Assembly (NCBI GenBank): GCA_014874475.1
Contig: JADBJJ010000017.1
Location: 62,001 to 126,000 of the forward strand
Reading direction: 5' to 3'
Source: Chloroflexota bacterium
GTDB taxonomy: Bacteria > Chloroflexota > Anaerolineae > B4-G1 > DUEL01
Length of the DNA stretch: 64,000 nucleotides
In this document: positions 17,971 through 27,816 of the stretch, one piece after another
Position numbering within the stretch: the first letter of the stretch is position 1
Layout: each line of letters opens with the position of its first letter
Made by a program: the position numbers and the translations under genes
Notes under the pieces: model-generated
Told to the model about the DNA's origin: nothing
The model's database searches: none
The model's input: the letters and a program-made list of their open reading frames with translations, nothing else

Positions 17971-17979
17971 GGAGGAGAG

Positions 17980-19731
17980 ATGAAACTGCTGCGTATCTTC
18001 ACCGTTCTGGCTATCGGTGCCCTGCTTCTGGGCGTGGTTGCCTGCAGGCCAACCGCTACCCCGACCACCCCGCCCCCGCCTAAGGTGACTCCGATTCCTA
18101 CAGTCGAGCCCACCAAACCGCCGGAGGTTGTCCGTTTTATCTTCGGGCGAGGCGGCGACTCGGTGCAACTGGATGCAGCCATCGTCACCGACGGGGAGTC
18201 CTTCCGCGTGACGGGGCAGTGCTTGGAGCCGCTCTACGAGTTCAAGCCCGGCACCACGGAGCCGATTCCGGCGTTGGCGGAGGAGTGCGTCCCCAACGAG
18301 ACGGCCACCGAGTGGACCTGCAAACTGCGCCAGGGCGTCAAGTTCCACGACGGTACGGACTTCAATGCCGATGCGGTGGTCTTCAACTTTGAGCGCTGGC
18401 GCTTCACCAACCACCCCTACCACTTCCCCAGTCAGGTCTTTGAGTACTACGAGTACATGTGGGGCGGTTTTGACGACGCCAGCCTCATCACCGCTGTGGA
18501 GAAGGTGGACGATTATACCGTCCGCTTTAAACTCGCCCAGCCTCTGGCTCCGTTCCTGGCCAACCTGGCTATGGATATGTTTGCCATCTCCAGCCCGACC
18601 GCCATCCAGAAATACGGCGAGAAGTACGGGATGCCGGAAGTGGGGTGTGTGGGCACCGGCCCCTTCAAGTTCAAAGAATGGGTAGAGGGTGACCACATCA
18701 CCGTAGTGGCGAATGACGAGTACTGGGGTGGCCGGCCCAAGGTGGACGAGATCGTCTGGCGGGTGATCCCCGACGACTCCGCCCGCTTCCTGGCATTGAA
18801 AGCCGGCGATATCCACGCCACGGAGCAGGCGACGTTGGAGGACCTGATTGCCGCCGAGGCCGATCCCAACCTCTACATTATGACCCGGCCTGCACTGAAC
18901 ACCGCCTACCTGGCCTTCAACTTCAAGATCAAGGAGTTTCAGGACATCCGGGTTCGGCAGGCCATTGCCCACGCCATCAACAAAAAGGCGTTGGTGGAGA
19001 ACTTCTACGGAAAGTATGGCCTGGTCGCCAAGACCTTCCTGCCGCCCATCGTGCTGGGCTACAACGATGCTATCCAGGACTGGGAGTACAACCCCGAACT
19101 TTCCAAACAACTCCTGGCCGAGGCCGGCTTCCCCAACGGTCTGAGCGAGGTGACCATCGCTGAGGACCTCAAGGATGCCGAAGGGAACGTCGTTTATAAA
19201 GCCGGCGATAAAATCCCCTTGAAACTGTATTACATGCCGGTGACCCGCTTCTACTACCCCAGCCCCAAGGAAATCAGCGAGGCGATGGCCGCCGACTTGG
19301 CGAAGGCCGGCATCAACGTCCAACTGGAACTGGCGGGCGACTGGCCGACATACCTGGGCCTGCGGCGCAACGGCCTCCTGGTGGGCCTCTACATGCTGGG
19401 CTGGGGCGGAGACAACGGCGACCCGGATAACTTCCTGAACTACTTCTTCGGTGGCCTGAGCGCGGAGGACGAGGTGAAAGAGCCCGACCAGCGGGAAGGC
19501 TGGTACGCCAACCAGGAAGTTGCTGTCCTCCTGTATAAGGCGCTGGTCAACCCCAATCGGGCCGAGCGGGAAGCCCTCTACAAGCAGGCGGAGCAACTGC
19601 TCCACGACGACGTCGCCCGCATCTGGATCGCCCACAACCAGACCCCGCTGATCTTCTCCAAGAAGGTCAGCGGCTACATCCCGCAGCCGGTCGGCGCGGA
19701 CTACTACGAGGGAGTGGAGATCCAGCCGTAA
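17980..19731 (+). CDS. ABC transporter substrate-binding lipoprotein (oligopeptide/nickel type)
   Basis: 583 residues. The lipoprotein signal ends LLLGVVAC (lipobox Cys 22), followed by a Pro/Thr linker and an SBP_bac_5 (family 5) domain. WTCKLRQGVKFHDGTDFNADAVVF is the family signature, and DIRVRQAIAHAINKKALVENFYG the second-lobe signature. These proteins deliver peptides, nickel or sugars to a DppBC-type permease. Two permease genes follow; no ATPase genes are in the window. GGAGG lies 5 bases before the ATG. A strong hairpin separates it from the permeases. Confidence 0.93.
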   Translation: MKLLRIFTVLAIGALLLGVVACRPTATPTTPPPPKVTPIPTVEPTKPPEVVRFIFGRGGDSVQLDAAIVTDGESFRVTGQCLEPLYEFKPGTTEPIPALAEECVPNETATEWTCKLRQGVKFHDGTDFNADAVVFNFERWRFTNHPYHFPSQVFEYYEYMWGGFDDASLITAVEKVDDYTVRFKLAQPLAPFLANLAMDMFAISSPTAIQKYGEKYGMPEVGCVGTGPFKFKEWVEGDHITVVANDEYWGGRPKVDEIVWRVIPDDSARFLALKAGDIHATEQATLEDLIAAEADPNLYIMTRPALNTAYLAFNFKIKEFQDIRVRQAIAHAINKKALVENFYGKYGLVAKTFLPPIVLGYNDAIQDWEYNPELSKQLLAEAGFPNGLSEVTIAEDLKDAEGNVVYKAGDKIPLKLYYMPVTRFYYPSPKEISEAMAADLAKAGINVQLELAGDWPTYLGLRRNGLLVGLYMLGWGGDNGDPDNFLNYFFGGLSAEDEVKEPDQREGWYANQEVAVLLYKALVNPNRAEREALYKQAEQLLHDDVARIWIAHNQTPLIFSKKVSGYIPQPVGADYYEGVEIQP

Positions 19732-19760
19732 TGGCTCAGCCCTTTGGTTAACTTGCGATG

Positions 19761-19800
19761 GACATGCAGGGGGTAGGGATAGCCTCTCCCCCTGCATGTC
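19761..19800 (+). promoter_or_regulatory. Perfect 13-bp hairpin between binding protein and permease genes
   Basis: GACATGCAGGGGG / CCCCCTGCATGTC around a 14-base loop with no T-tract. Its position suggests an mRNA-processing or stabilising hairpin that raises binding-protein level over permease level, as in other ABC operons. Confidence 0.6.
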
Positions 19801-19851
19801 TCTATGTGGGTTCTCTAATTGTAATTGCTGGTTGCCTCGTCGGAGGTCCTG

Positions 19852-20904
<1,053 letters not shown>

Positions 20905-20912
20905 GGAAGCGG

Positions 20913-22136
20913 ATGGTAGAAGCACCACGCCGACCCGACCTGCCCGAGTTCGCTCTGCGCCGACGACGGACCCTCTGGGGAGACGCATGGCGTCGCCTGA
21001 TCGCCAGCCCCACAGCCCGCCTGGGGATGGCCATTGTGGTGATCTTTATCCTGACGACCGTCCTGGCTCACTTCTTCTGGCCCTATAATCCCAAGACAGA
21101 CCTGGATTACACGCTCAAATTGAAACCTCCTAACCTGAGGCCGACCGCGGAGATACCTTCCATCCATCCGTTCGGAACCGACAAACTGGGCCGGGACATC
21201 TTTCGGCGGGTGATTCACGGCGGATGGAACTCGCTGCGGGTAGGGATCATCTCCGTCGGGATCGCTCTGGTCGTGGGGGGACTGCTGGGGCTGCTGGCTG
21301 GCTTCTACGAAAGCATCCCGATGACCCCCGGGGAACGGAGGGGATTGACGGCCGGCGTAGGACTTCTACTGGGATTCATCCCGGCCTGGCTGGCTGACCA
21401 ACCCATCCTAGCAGTGCTCTTCGCCATCGTAGGAAGCGTTGGAGCGGGCCTGTCGCTATCCCGTCTTGGACATTGGAGATGGCTCCTCTTCGCGGGATCC
21501 GGGGCGTTGGTCGGCGGCGTTCCCGCTCTGTGGGTCAGTCCTTATACGGCCATCGTCTGCGGATTGCTGGGGGCCATCATTGGGGTGTTCATTGCGTTTC
21601 CCTTGAGCGGTTCCCTCTTCTCCAACCTCGTCATGCGGCTGATGGACATCATTCTGGCCTTCCCCAGCATCCTGCTGGCGATCGCCATCGTCGCCTTTCT
21701 GGGGCCAGGGCTTGACCGGGCGATGATCGCCATCGGCTTCGTGGGCATCCCCACCTATGCCCGGCTGATGCGAGCCACGGTCCTCTCTCTGGTCCAGCGG
21801 GACTACGTCCTGGCCGCGCAGGCGGTCGGTTCGGGCCACGCCCGCATCCTCTTCCGGCACATCCTGCCCAACACCCTCTCCCCTATCATCGTCCAGTCCA
21901 CCCTGGGGCTGGGAAGCGCCATCATCTGGGCCGGCGCGCTGGGGTTCCTGGGACTGGGGGCGATCCCGCCAGAGCCGGAATGGGGCGCAATGCTGGGGGA
22001 TAGTTACCGCTTCTTGGCTAGTGGGGCCTGGTGGGCCGTTACCTTTCCCGGGATCGCGATTATGCTGAGCGTCCTGGGCTTTAACCTGCTGGGGGATGGC
22101 CTGCGGGACGCCCTGGACCCTCGTCTGACGCGATAA
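20913..22136 (+). CDS. ABC transporter permease, DppC type, with extra membrane insertion
   Basis: 407 residues, about 100 longer than usual DppC (about 300). The family parts are FGTDKLGRDIFRRVIHGGWNSLRVG (about 87-111), MRLMDIILAFPSILLAI (about 241-257) and the EAA loop YVLAAQAVGSGHARILFRHILPN. Between residues 134 and 236, where other family members have a short loop after LLAGFY, lies a block with about four hydrophobic segments rich in Gly/Ala. The rest of the fold is intact, so the protein is probably functional. ATG 20913 follows the dppB stop by 8 bases. Confidence 0.9.
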   Translation: MVEAPRRPDLPEFALRRRRTLWGDAWRRLIASPTARLGMAIVVIFILTTVLAHFFWPYNPKTDLDYTLKLKPPNLRPTAEIPSIHPFGTDKLGRDIFRRVIHGGWNSLRVGIISVGIALVVGGLLGLLAGFYESIPMTPGERRGLTAGVGLLLGFIPAWLADQPILAVLFAIVGSVGAGLSLSRLGHWRWLLFAGSGALVGGVPALWVSPYTAIVCGLLGAIIGVFIAFPLSGSLFSNLVMRLMDIILAFPSILLAIAIVAFLGPGLDRAMIAIGFVGIPTYARLMRATVLSLVQRDYVLAAQAVGSGHARILFRHILPNTLSPIIVQSTLGLGSAIIWAGALGFLGLGAIPPEPEWGAMLGDSYRFLASGAWWAVTFPGIAIMLSVLGFNLLGDGLRDALDPRLTR

Positions 22137-22146
22137 AGCAATCACC

Positions 22147-22203
22147 CCACAAAGGCCCAGAGGCACAAAGCGTTTTCTCTCTTTGCACCCTTGTGTCTTT
22201 GGG
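22147..22203. repeat. Dispersed palindromic repeat (CCACAAAGG / CCTTGTGTCTTTGGG)
   Basis: The spacer before the FAH gene reads as an imperfect hairpin of CACAAAGG and GCACAAAG units against CTTTGCA and CTTGTGTCTTTGG. It is the same class as 13459-13540 and 53840-53871. Confidence 0.6.
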
Positions 22204-22234
22204 AGAGAACATCCTATCGGGAAGGAAAACATCC

Positions 22235-23002
22235 ATGCGCTGGATTCGTTATGCGACTCCTGATGGCTTCCGCTGGGGTATTCTGGAAGATCAGACCGTC
22301 CGTGAACTGAGGGGAGATCCGTTTGGAGAATGGACGGTGGGGGAGGCCGTGGGCCCGCTGGAGGGGATGACCCTGCTGGCCCCGGTGACTCCCACCAAGA
22401 TTCTCTGCGTGGGACGGAACTACCCTGCCCACGCGGCCGAGCACGGAGCGGACGTCCCCGCTGAACCGCTTCTTTTTTTCAAACCGCCCAGCGCCATCAT
22501 CGGCCCCGATGTCCCTATCGTCCTGCCGCCTCAATCTCAGCAGGTGGAATACGAGGCGGAACTGGCCGTCGTCATCGGCCGTCGCTGCCGGAACGTACGC
22601 CCGGAGGAAGCTTGGGCGTATGTCCTGGGCGTCACCTGCGCCAACGATGTGACTGCCCGGGACCTGCAGCGGCGAGATGGCCAATGGACGCGCGCCAAGG
22701 GCTTTGACACCTTCTGCCCGGTAGGCCCCTGGTTGGTCGTCGGCGTCACCAAAGAGGAAGTGGCCGATCGGGCCGTTATCTGCCGGGTGAACGGCCAGAT
22801 CCGCCAGCACGGGCGCACCTCCGAGATGGTCTTCTCCCCCGCCGACCTCATCGCCTACGCCTCCTCGGTGATGACGCTGGAACCCGGCGACCTCTTCCTC
22901 ACCGGAACCCCGGCCGGCGTCGGCCCTCTCTACCCAGGAGACGTGGTGGAAGTGGAGGTGGAGGGGATCGGCATCCTGCGGAATCCAGTGGTTCTTCCCT
23001 GA
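22235..23002 (+). CDS. Fumarylacetoacetate hydrolase (FAH) family protein
   Basis: 255 residues: a short N-terminal FAA_hydrolase_N part (to about residue 60) and the catalytic core with ILCVGRNYPAHAAEHG, VEYEAELAVVIGRR (metal-binding Glu pair), GVTCANDVTARDLQRRDGQW and the end GTPAGVGPLYPGDVVEVEVEGIG. The family includes 2-hydroxyhepta-2,4-diene-1,7-dioate isomerases, acylpyruvases and oxaloacetate decarboxylases; the substrate cannot be assigned. GGAAGG precedes the ATG at 22235. moaA follows after 11 bases. Confidence 0.9.
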   Translation: MRWIRYATPDGFRWGILEDQTVRELRGDPFGEWTVGEAVGPLEGMTLLAPVTPTKILCVGRNYPAHAAEHGADVPAEPLLFFKPPSAIIGPDVPIVLPPQSQQVEYEAELAVVIGRRCRNVRPEEAWAYVLGVTCANDVTARDLQRRDGQWTRAKGFDTFCPVGPWLVVGVTKEEVADRAVICRVNGQIRQHGRTSEMVFSPADLIAYASSVMTLEPGDLFLTGTPAGVGPLYPGDVVEVEVEGIGILRNPVVLP

Positions 23003-23013
23003 AAGGCTTCCTT

Positions 23014-23997
23014 ATGCCCTTTGATGCCCATGATCGCCCCATTCAATACCTGCGGGTCTCGGTGACCGACCGCTGCAACCTCCGCTGCGTCTACTGTATG
23101 CCGGAGGAAGGAGTTACCCCACTCTCCCACCAGGACATCCTGCGCAACGAGGAAATTGTCCGCATCGTGCGGATCGCTGTGGAGACGGGCTTCGTCCATA
23201 TCCGCCTGACCGGCGGTGAGCCACTGGTACGAAAGGGCATTGTGGACCTGGTGGCGGAACTGGCCCGCATCCCCGGCCTGGACGACCTCTCTATGACCAC
23301 CAATGGCGTCCTGCTGCGCCTGTACGCCGAATCGCTGGCTCGCGCGGGGCTCAAGCGGATCAACCTCAGCCTGGACACCCTTCGCCCGGAACGGTTCCGG
23401 CGAATCACTGGCTGGGGAAATCTGGAGGACGTGCTGGCTGGGCGGGAGGCAGCGCTGGCGGCGGGCCTCCGCCCCCTCAAAGTCAATATGGTCGTCGTCC
23501 GGGGCCTGAACGACGACGAGGTGGTGGACATGGCCCGGAAGAGCCTGGAGCCAGAGTGGCACGTCCGGTTCATTGAGGTGATGCCGCTGGGGGCCGGGGC
23601 CCACTGGTTCGGCAACGGTGTGGTCCCTGAGGCGGAAGTCCGCGCCCGTATAGAGGAGGCACTGGGGCCACTGACACCTGTCCACGGGGAGATAGGCATT
23701 GGCCCAGCCCGCTACTACCGGCTCCCCGGTGCCGCCGGGACTGTGGGCTTTATCAGCGCGGTCACCGAGCACTTCTGCCACTTCTGCAACCGTCTGCGGC
23801 TGACCGCCGATGGTCGTCTGCTCCCCTGCCTGCTCTCCAGCGCGACCATAGACCTGCGCACACCTCTCCGCAACGGCGCCACCGACGAAGAACTGCGCGC
23901 CCTCTTTATGCAGGCGGTCGTCGCCAAGCCGCGCGGCCACACGCTGGCGGATGGAAGCCCCCCAGTCTCTCTCCCGATGTCCCGTATCGGCGGGTAA
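23014..23997 (+). CDS. moaA: GTP 3',8-cyclase, molybdenum cofactor biosynthesis
   Basis: 327 residues of the radical-SAM enzyme that converts GTP to 3',8-cyclo-7,8-dihydro-GTP, the first step to molybdopterin. The N-terminal SAM cluster is CNLRCVYC, followed by HIRLTGGEPLVR; the C-terminal second 4Fe-4S cluster is HFCHFCNRLRLTADGRLLPC. The C-terminal Gly-Gly needed for activity is present (RIGG). Other moa genes are not in the window. The YqeB-like gene at 852 implies a molybdoenzyme that would need this cofactor. Confidence 0.95.
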   Translation: MPFDAHDRPIQYLRVSVTDRCNLRCVYCMPEEGVTPLSHQDILRNEEIVRIVRIAVETGFVHIRLTGGEPLVRKGIVDLVAELARIPGLDDLSMTTNGVLLRLYAESLARAGLKRINLSLDTLRPERFRRITGWGNLEDVLAGREAALAAGLRPLKVNMVVVRGLNDDEVVDMARKSLEPEWHVRFIEVMPLGAGAHWFGNGVVPEAEVRARIEEALGPLTPVHGEIGIGPARYYRLPGAAGTVGFISAVTEHFCHFCNRLRLTADGRLLPCLLSSATIDLRTPLRNGATDEELRALFMQAVVAKPRGHTLADGSPPVSLPMSRIGG

Positions 23998-24021
23998 ACC
24001 GGAGAGGTAGCACAACCCAGT

Positions 24022-24939
24022 ATGGAAACCCCGTTCTCCATCGCTCCCCTGGAACGGATAGAGGACTTCCTGGCCTGTGAGCGCCTCCAGCAGGCTGTCT
24101 GGAACCTGGAGGCCGAACAGATGCCCAAAGCAACCGCCAGTATGCTCATCGCCAGCCAGCGATACGGCGGGATGGTCCTGGGTGCGTTTGACCCCGAGGG
24201 CCAACTCATCGGCTTTCTCTTTGCCCTCCCTGGAACGGTCCCACCCGATAATCTTGCCGCTCTTGGACCCCGCTGGCAACTCTGCTCCCGCATTATGGGC
24301 GTCCACCCCGACTGGCAGGGTCGGGGCGTGGGGTACCGCCTGAAACTGGCCCAGCGGGAATGGGCCCTGGCCCGCGGCTACGAACTGGTCACCTGGACCT
24401 ACGACCCGCTGGAGGCTGCCAATGGGACCCTGAATCTGGGGAAACTGGGGGCCGTCTGCCGCTGCTATCTGCGGGACTTCTACGGCCCCATGACCGACGG
24501 GCTGAATGTGGGTCTCCCCTCCGATCGGTTTGAAGTGGCCTGGTGGGTCGGGAGCGAGTGGGTGCGGCGACGGGTAGAGGAAGGCTGGTACCCGCCCCGC
24601 CTGGAGGACCTGCTGGCATCCGGGATCGTGGTGGTCAATCCTGCCTGCATCCGCCCCGACGGATGGCTCAAACCCGGATCGGTCCGCCCACTGGATGGGG
24701 AGGCCGTCCTGGTAGAAATCCCCGCCCGCATCCAGGTTATCAAGCGCACTGCTCCGAGCATGGCCCTGGCCTGGCGGATAAACGTCCGGGATGCCTGCGA
24801 GGCTGCCTTCGCCGCAGGATATACCGCCTGCGACGTGGTGAAAGCAGAGGTGGATGGTATACCCAGAGTGTATTATCTGCTGAAAAAATTCTGGGGCTTT
24901 GGAAGTTCCACCCAGAGCAGCGCACCACTGAGAGTTTGA
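24022..24939 (+). CDS. GNAT-like acetyltransferase (COG3375 type)
   Basis: 305 residues. The GNAT core is seen at about 25-160: LIGFLFALPG, then IMGVHPDWQGRGVGYRLKLAQREWAL (acetyl-CoA pyrophosphate loop, QGRGVG) and LVTWTYDPLEAANG. The C-terminal half carries RLTEAxxG-free sequence with FEVAWWVGSEWV and no known domain. The family has predicted, but uncharacterised, acetyltransferase activity. GGAGAGG lies upstream of the ATG and the gene may be co-transcribed with moaA (24 bases apart). Confidence 0.8.
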   Translation: METPFSIAPLERIEDFLACERLQQAVWNLEAEQMPKATASMLIASQRYGGMVLGAFDPEGQLIGFLFALPGTVPPDNLAALGPRWQLCSRIMGVHPDWQGRGVGYRLKLAQREWALARGYELVTWTYDPLEAANGTLNLGKLGAVCRCYLRDFYGPMTDGLNVGLPSDRFEVAWWVGSEWVRRRVEEGWYPPRLEDLLASGIVVVNPACIRPDGWLKPGSVRPLDGEAVLVEIPARIQVIKRTAPSMALAWRINVRDACEAAFAAGYTACDVVKAEVDGIPRVYYLLKKFWGFGSSTQSSAPLRV

Positions 24940-24978
24940 TTTTAGCCTCCCAATCTCCCATCCCCTTCTCTCTCCGAA

Positions 24979-25006
24979 TTGCGGCCAACAGGTAGAGTGC
25001 TATAAT
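24979..25006 (+). promoter_or_regulatory. Sigma-70-type promoter for FGGY kinase
   Basis: TTGCGG (24979-24984), 16-base spacer, perfect TATAAT (25001-25006). It leaves a leader of about 120 bases before ATG 25132; nothing else was found in the 24940-25131 gap. Confidence 0.55.
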
Positions 25007-25131
25007 GTATACAGTGTAGTCTGCGTTCTTCCTCTCGTGCTTTCCTGCGGAGGAATTGCTATTCCCCGCTTCGGTCCTGGAGCACATCCGTCAGAAAATG
25101 ATAGAATCTGCGATGCCTGGATAGGAGGTTC

Positions 25132-26667
25132 ATGACCCAATACATCATCGCCCATGACGTCGGCACCGGTGGCAACAAAGCCGTCCTGGTGGATGTGGAG
25201 GGAAACGTCCGCGCGATCGCCTTTATGGCCTACCCTGTCCACTACCCCCGCCCCGACTGGGCCGAACAGGAGCCGGAGGACTGGTGGAGAGCCGTCACCA
25301 CAACCACCCGACAGGTGCTGGAGCGGGCCAATGTCTCGCCGAAAGACATCTTGGCCGTTGTCCACGCCACTCAAATGCTGGGCATCGTCCCTATGGCCCG
25401 GGACGGGCAGGTCCTGCGGCGGGCCATCATCTGGCTGGATGGGCGGGCGCCGCAGTATGCGGAGCGCATCATGCGCCGTTTCCTGGGCCGGCGGATCTTC
25501 GCGATGATTGCCGGCGCTGAACTCTCCGGCAAGGACGGCATGCCGAAGTTGCTCTGGCTGAAGGAAAACGAACCGCACATTTACAATGGCATGTCCTGTT
25601 TCTTGGACGTGAACGGCTACCTGACCTACCGGGCCACCGGGCGGATGGTTTTTGAGTGGTCATGCGCCTCGGCCTTCGCTCTGGACCTGAAAAAGAAGGA
25701 CTGGATGTACGGGTTGATCCGGTATATCGGATTGGACCCGGCGAAGTTCCCGCCGCTGATCCGCTCCACCGACCGGGTCGGCGGCCTGACGGCAGAGGCA
25801 GCGCGGGCCTGCGGCCTGCTGGAAGGCACCCCCGTCTTCGGCGGAGGTGGCGACGCGCCGGGGGCCGCCGTCGGCGCGGGCGCCGTCCGCGAAGGGGATG
25901 GCCACATTTACCTGGGGACTTCCGGCTGGGTCGGCGTCGTCACCCGCAAGACCCCCACAGGCCGCCACGGCGTCGCCTGCATTCAGTCCGCCGACCCCCA
26001 GAAAGTGATGCTCTTTGCCGAAATGGAGACGGCGGGCGCGTGCCTGAAGTGGATCGCCGACGAGTTCTACCGTCACGAGCAGGCCGACCCCAACATCCCC
26101 AACGTCTACGCGCTGATGGACGAGGATGTGGAACGCATCCCGCCGGGGTCCGACTACCTGGTCTGCACACCCTGGATATATGGGGAGCGGGCGCCCATCT
26201 CCGACACATGGGTGCGGGGCACCTTCTTCAACCTGAGCGCCGACCACACGCGGGAGCACCTCCTGCGGGCCGTCTATGAGGGCGTGGCCTACAACCTGCG
26301 CTGGATAATAGACATCGTGGAGAAAACTTTTGGGTTCCCGCTGCCGATCCTGCGGGTCATCGGCGGCGGCGCGCGCGGTGCGCCCTGGATGCAGATTATC
26401 GCCGACGTCACCGGTCGGCGGGTAGAGACCATCGCCAACTCTCAGGAGGCCGGCGCGGTCGGGATGGCCCTGACGGCAGGGGTAGGGCTGGGAGTGTATC
26501 CCGATTTTGAGTCGCTGCGGAACATCGTCCGCGTGGAGCGGGAGTTTGAACCCCGGCCCGAGAACCAGGAGACCTATGCCCTGCTGTATCGGACCTACCG
26601 CCGTCTGTACGCATCGCTGCGGGGTCTGTACCGGGAGGTGAATCGGGTGCGATTCCGCAGGGGGTAA
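25132..26667 (+). CDS. FGGY-family carbohydrate kinase (xylulokinase-like)
   Basis: 511 residues, usual FGGY length. The N-terminal ATPase fold HDVGTGGNKAVLVD, AEQEPEDWW and the IIWLDGRAPQ loop are family-typical. The C-terminal half has GGGGDAPGAAVGAG, YLGTSGWVGVV (phosphate 2 loop) and the FGGY-type signature VIGGGARGAPWMQIIADVTGRRVE. It phosphorylates a sugar or polyol with ATP; xylulose is a guess from general similarity. GGAGG precedes the ATG. A second FGGY kinase is at 35377, only distantly similar. Confidence 0.9.
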   Translation: MTQYIIAHDVGTGGNKAVLVDVEGNVRAIAFMAYPVHYPRPDWAEQEPEDWWRAVTTTTRQVLERANVSPKDILAVVHATQMLGIVPMARDGQVLRRAIIWLDGRAPQYAERIMRRFLGRRIFAMIAGAELSGKDGMPKLLWLKENEPHIYNGMSCFLDVNGYLTYRATGRMVFEWSCASAFALDLKKKDWMYGLIRYIGLDPAKFPPLIRSTDRVGGLTAEAARACGLLEGTPVFGGGGDAPGAAVGAGAVREGDGHIYLGTSGWVGVVTRKTPTGRHGVACIQSADPQKVMLFAEMETAGACLKWIADEFYRHEQADPNIPNVYALMDEDVERIPPGSDYLVCTPWIYGERAPISDTWVRGTFFNLSADHTREHLLRAVYEGVAYNLRWIIDIVEKTFGFPLPILRVIGGGARGAPWMQIIADVTGRRVETIANSQEAGAVGMALTAGVGLGVYPDFESLRNIVRVEREFEPRPENQETYALLYRTYRRLYASLRGLYREVNRVRFRRG

Positions 26668-26685
26668 AGGCAGGGAGGTGTACCA

Positions 26686-27768
26686 ATGGCGTCACAACAT
26701 CAGGGATTGACGGCCGAAATGTATCGGGCTGTTGTGGCCATCGTGGACGATCGGATGAAAGAGATTCGGGTCATTCGCCAGGATTTTGATCGCCTGGTGG
26801 AAGCCCAGGCCCGTACCGAGGCCGCTCTGAATCGGCTAGCCGAGGCCCAGGCGCTCACTGAGGCGCGGGTCCAGGCGCTGGCCGAGGCCCAGGCCCGCAC
26901 CGAAGAGGAGTTCCGGAGATACCGGGAGGAGTCCGAAGCCCGCTGGGCGCGCATAGAGGCCACACTGAATCGGTTGACAGAAGCCCAGGCTCGCACCGAA
27001 GAGGAGTTCCAGAGATACCGGGAGGAATCCGAAGCCCGCTGGGCGCGCATAGAGGCCACACTGAACCGGTTGACGGAAGCCCAGGCGCTCACTGAGGCGC
27101 GGGTCCAGGCGCTGGCCGAGGCCCAGGCCCGCACCGAAGAGGAGTTCCGGAGATACCGGGAGGAGTCCGAAGCCCGTTGGGCGCGCATAGAGGCCACGCT
27201 GAACCGGTTGACGGAAGCCCAGGCGCTCACTGAGGCGCGGGTCCAGGCGCTGGCCGAGGCCCAGGCCCGCACCGAGGCACAATTGCAAAGGCTCATAGAC
27301 CGAGAGGGCGCTGTGGAAGGCCGTCTTCTGGAACTCACCTATCAGCAAAAGGCGGGGGCGTATTTCGGCCCTCTGCTGCGGCGACCGCGTGCCCTGCTTC
27401 CGGTGGACATAGAGGATCAGGTAGAAGGCCATCTCTCCCGGGATGAGTTTCTGGATTTACTGGCCACTGACCTGCTGATCAGCGGGTATCCCCGTCACCT
27501 GGTGGAAGCCCCTCAGGTCTGGCTGGTGGTGGAGGTTTCAGCCACCGTGGACCGACACGATGTGGAGCGGGCCCGCCGGCGGGCCGGCCTGCTCCGGCGG
27601 GCCGGTCTGCGGGCCATCCCGACTGTCGCCGGTGAGGATGCTACTATGGGGGCCCGGGATGAAGCCGAGACGCACAAAGTCTTGATGCTTCAGGATGGCC
27701 GGGCCTTTTTCTGGGAAGAAGCCCTGGCAGAGGCCCTGAGCGAAGGTCCGTCAGGAGGCGCACAATGA
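26686..27768 (+). CDS. Repeat-rich coiled-coil protein with nuclease-like C-terminus
   Basis: 360 residues. Residues about 35-200 form a coiled coil made of nearly identical blocks around RTEEEFRRYREESEARWARIEATLNRL; units are 46 residues, or 32 where a 14-residue LTEARVQALAEAQA block is lost. The C-terminal 140 residues are globular: DEFLDLLATDLLISGYPR, then VWLVVEVSATVDRHDVERARRRAGLL, reminiscent of PD-(D/E)XK-type domains in related repeat proteins, though the catalytic set is not certain. GGAGG lies 7 bases before the ATG. Its last base pairs overlap the RuBisCO remnant region. Confidence 0.75.
   Translation: MASQHQGLTAEMYRAVVAIVDDRMKEIRVIRQDFDRLVEAQARTEAALNRLAEAQALTEARVQALAEAQARTEEEFRRYREESEARWARIEATLNRLTEAQARTEEEFQRYREESEARWARIEATLNRLTEAQALTEARVQALAEAQARTEEEFRRYREESEARWARIEATLNRLTEAQALTEARVQALAEAQARTEAQLQRLIDREGAVEGRLLELTYQQKAGAYFGPLLRRPRALLPVDIEDQVEGHLSRDEFLDLLATDLLISGYPRHLVEAPQVWLVVEVSATVDRHDVERARRRAGLLRRAGLRAIPTVAGEDATMGARDEAETHKVLMLQDGRAFFWEEALAEALSEGPSGGAQ
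26865..27285 (+). repeat. Near-identical tandem DNA repeats in coiled-coil gene
   Basis: Blocks containing GGAGATACCGGGAGGA and GCGCGCATAGAGGCCAC recur with 138- or 96-base spacing and few mismatches, so recent expansion or contraction by recombination is likely. Confidence 0.8.
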
Positions 27769-27816
27769 AACGAGAAGACGTGCTGTCCCTGCCCATCGCC
27801 CTCCCTGAGCGCATAG

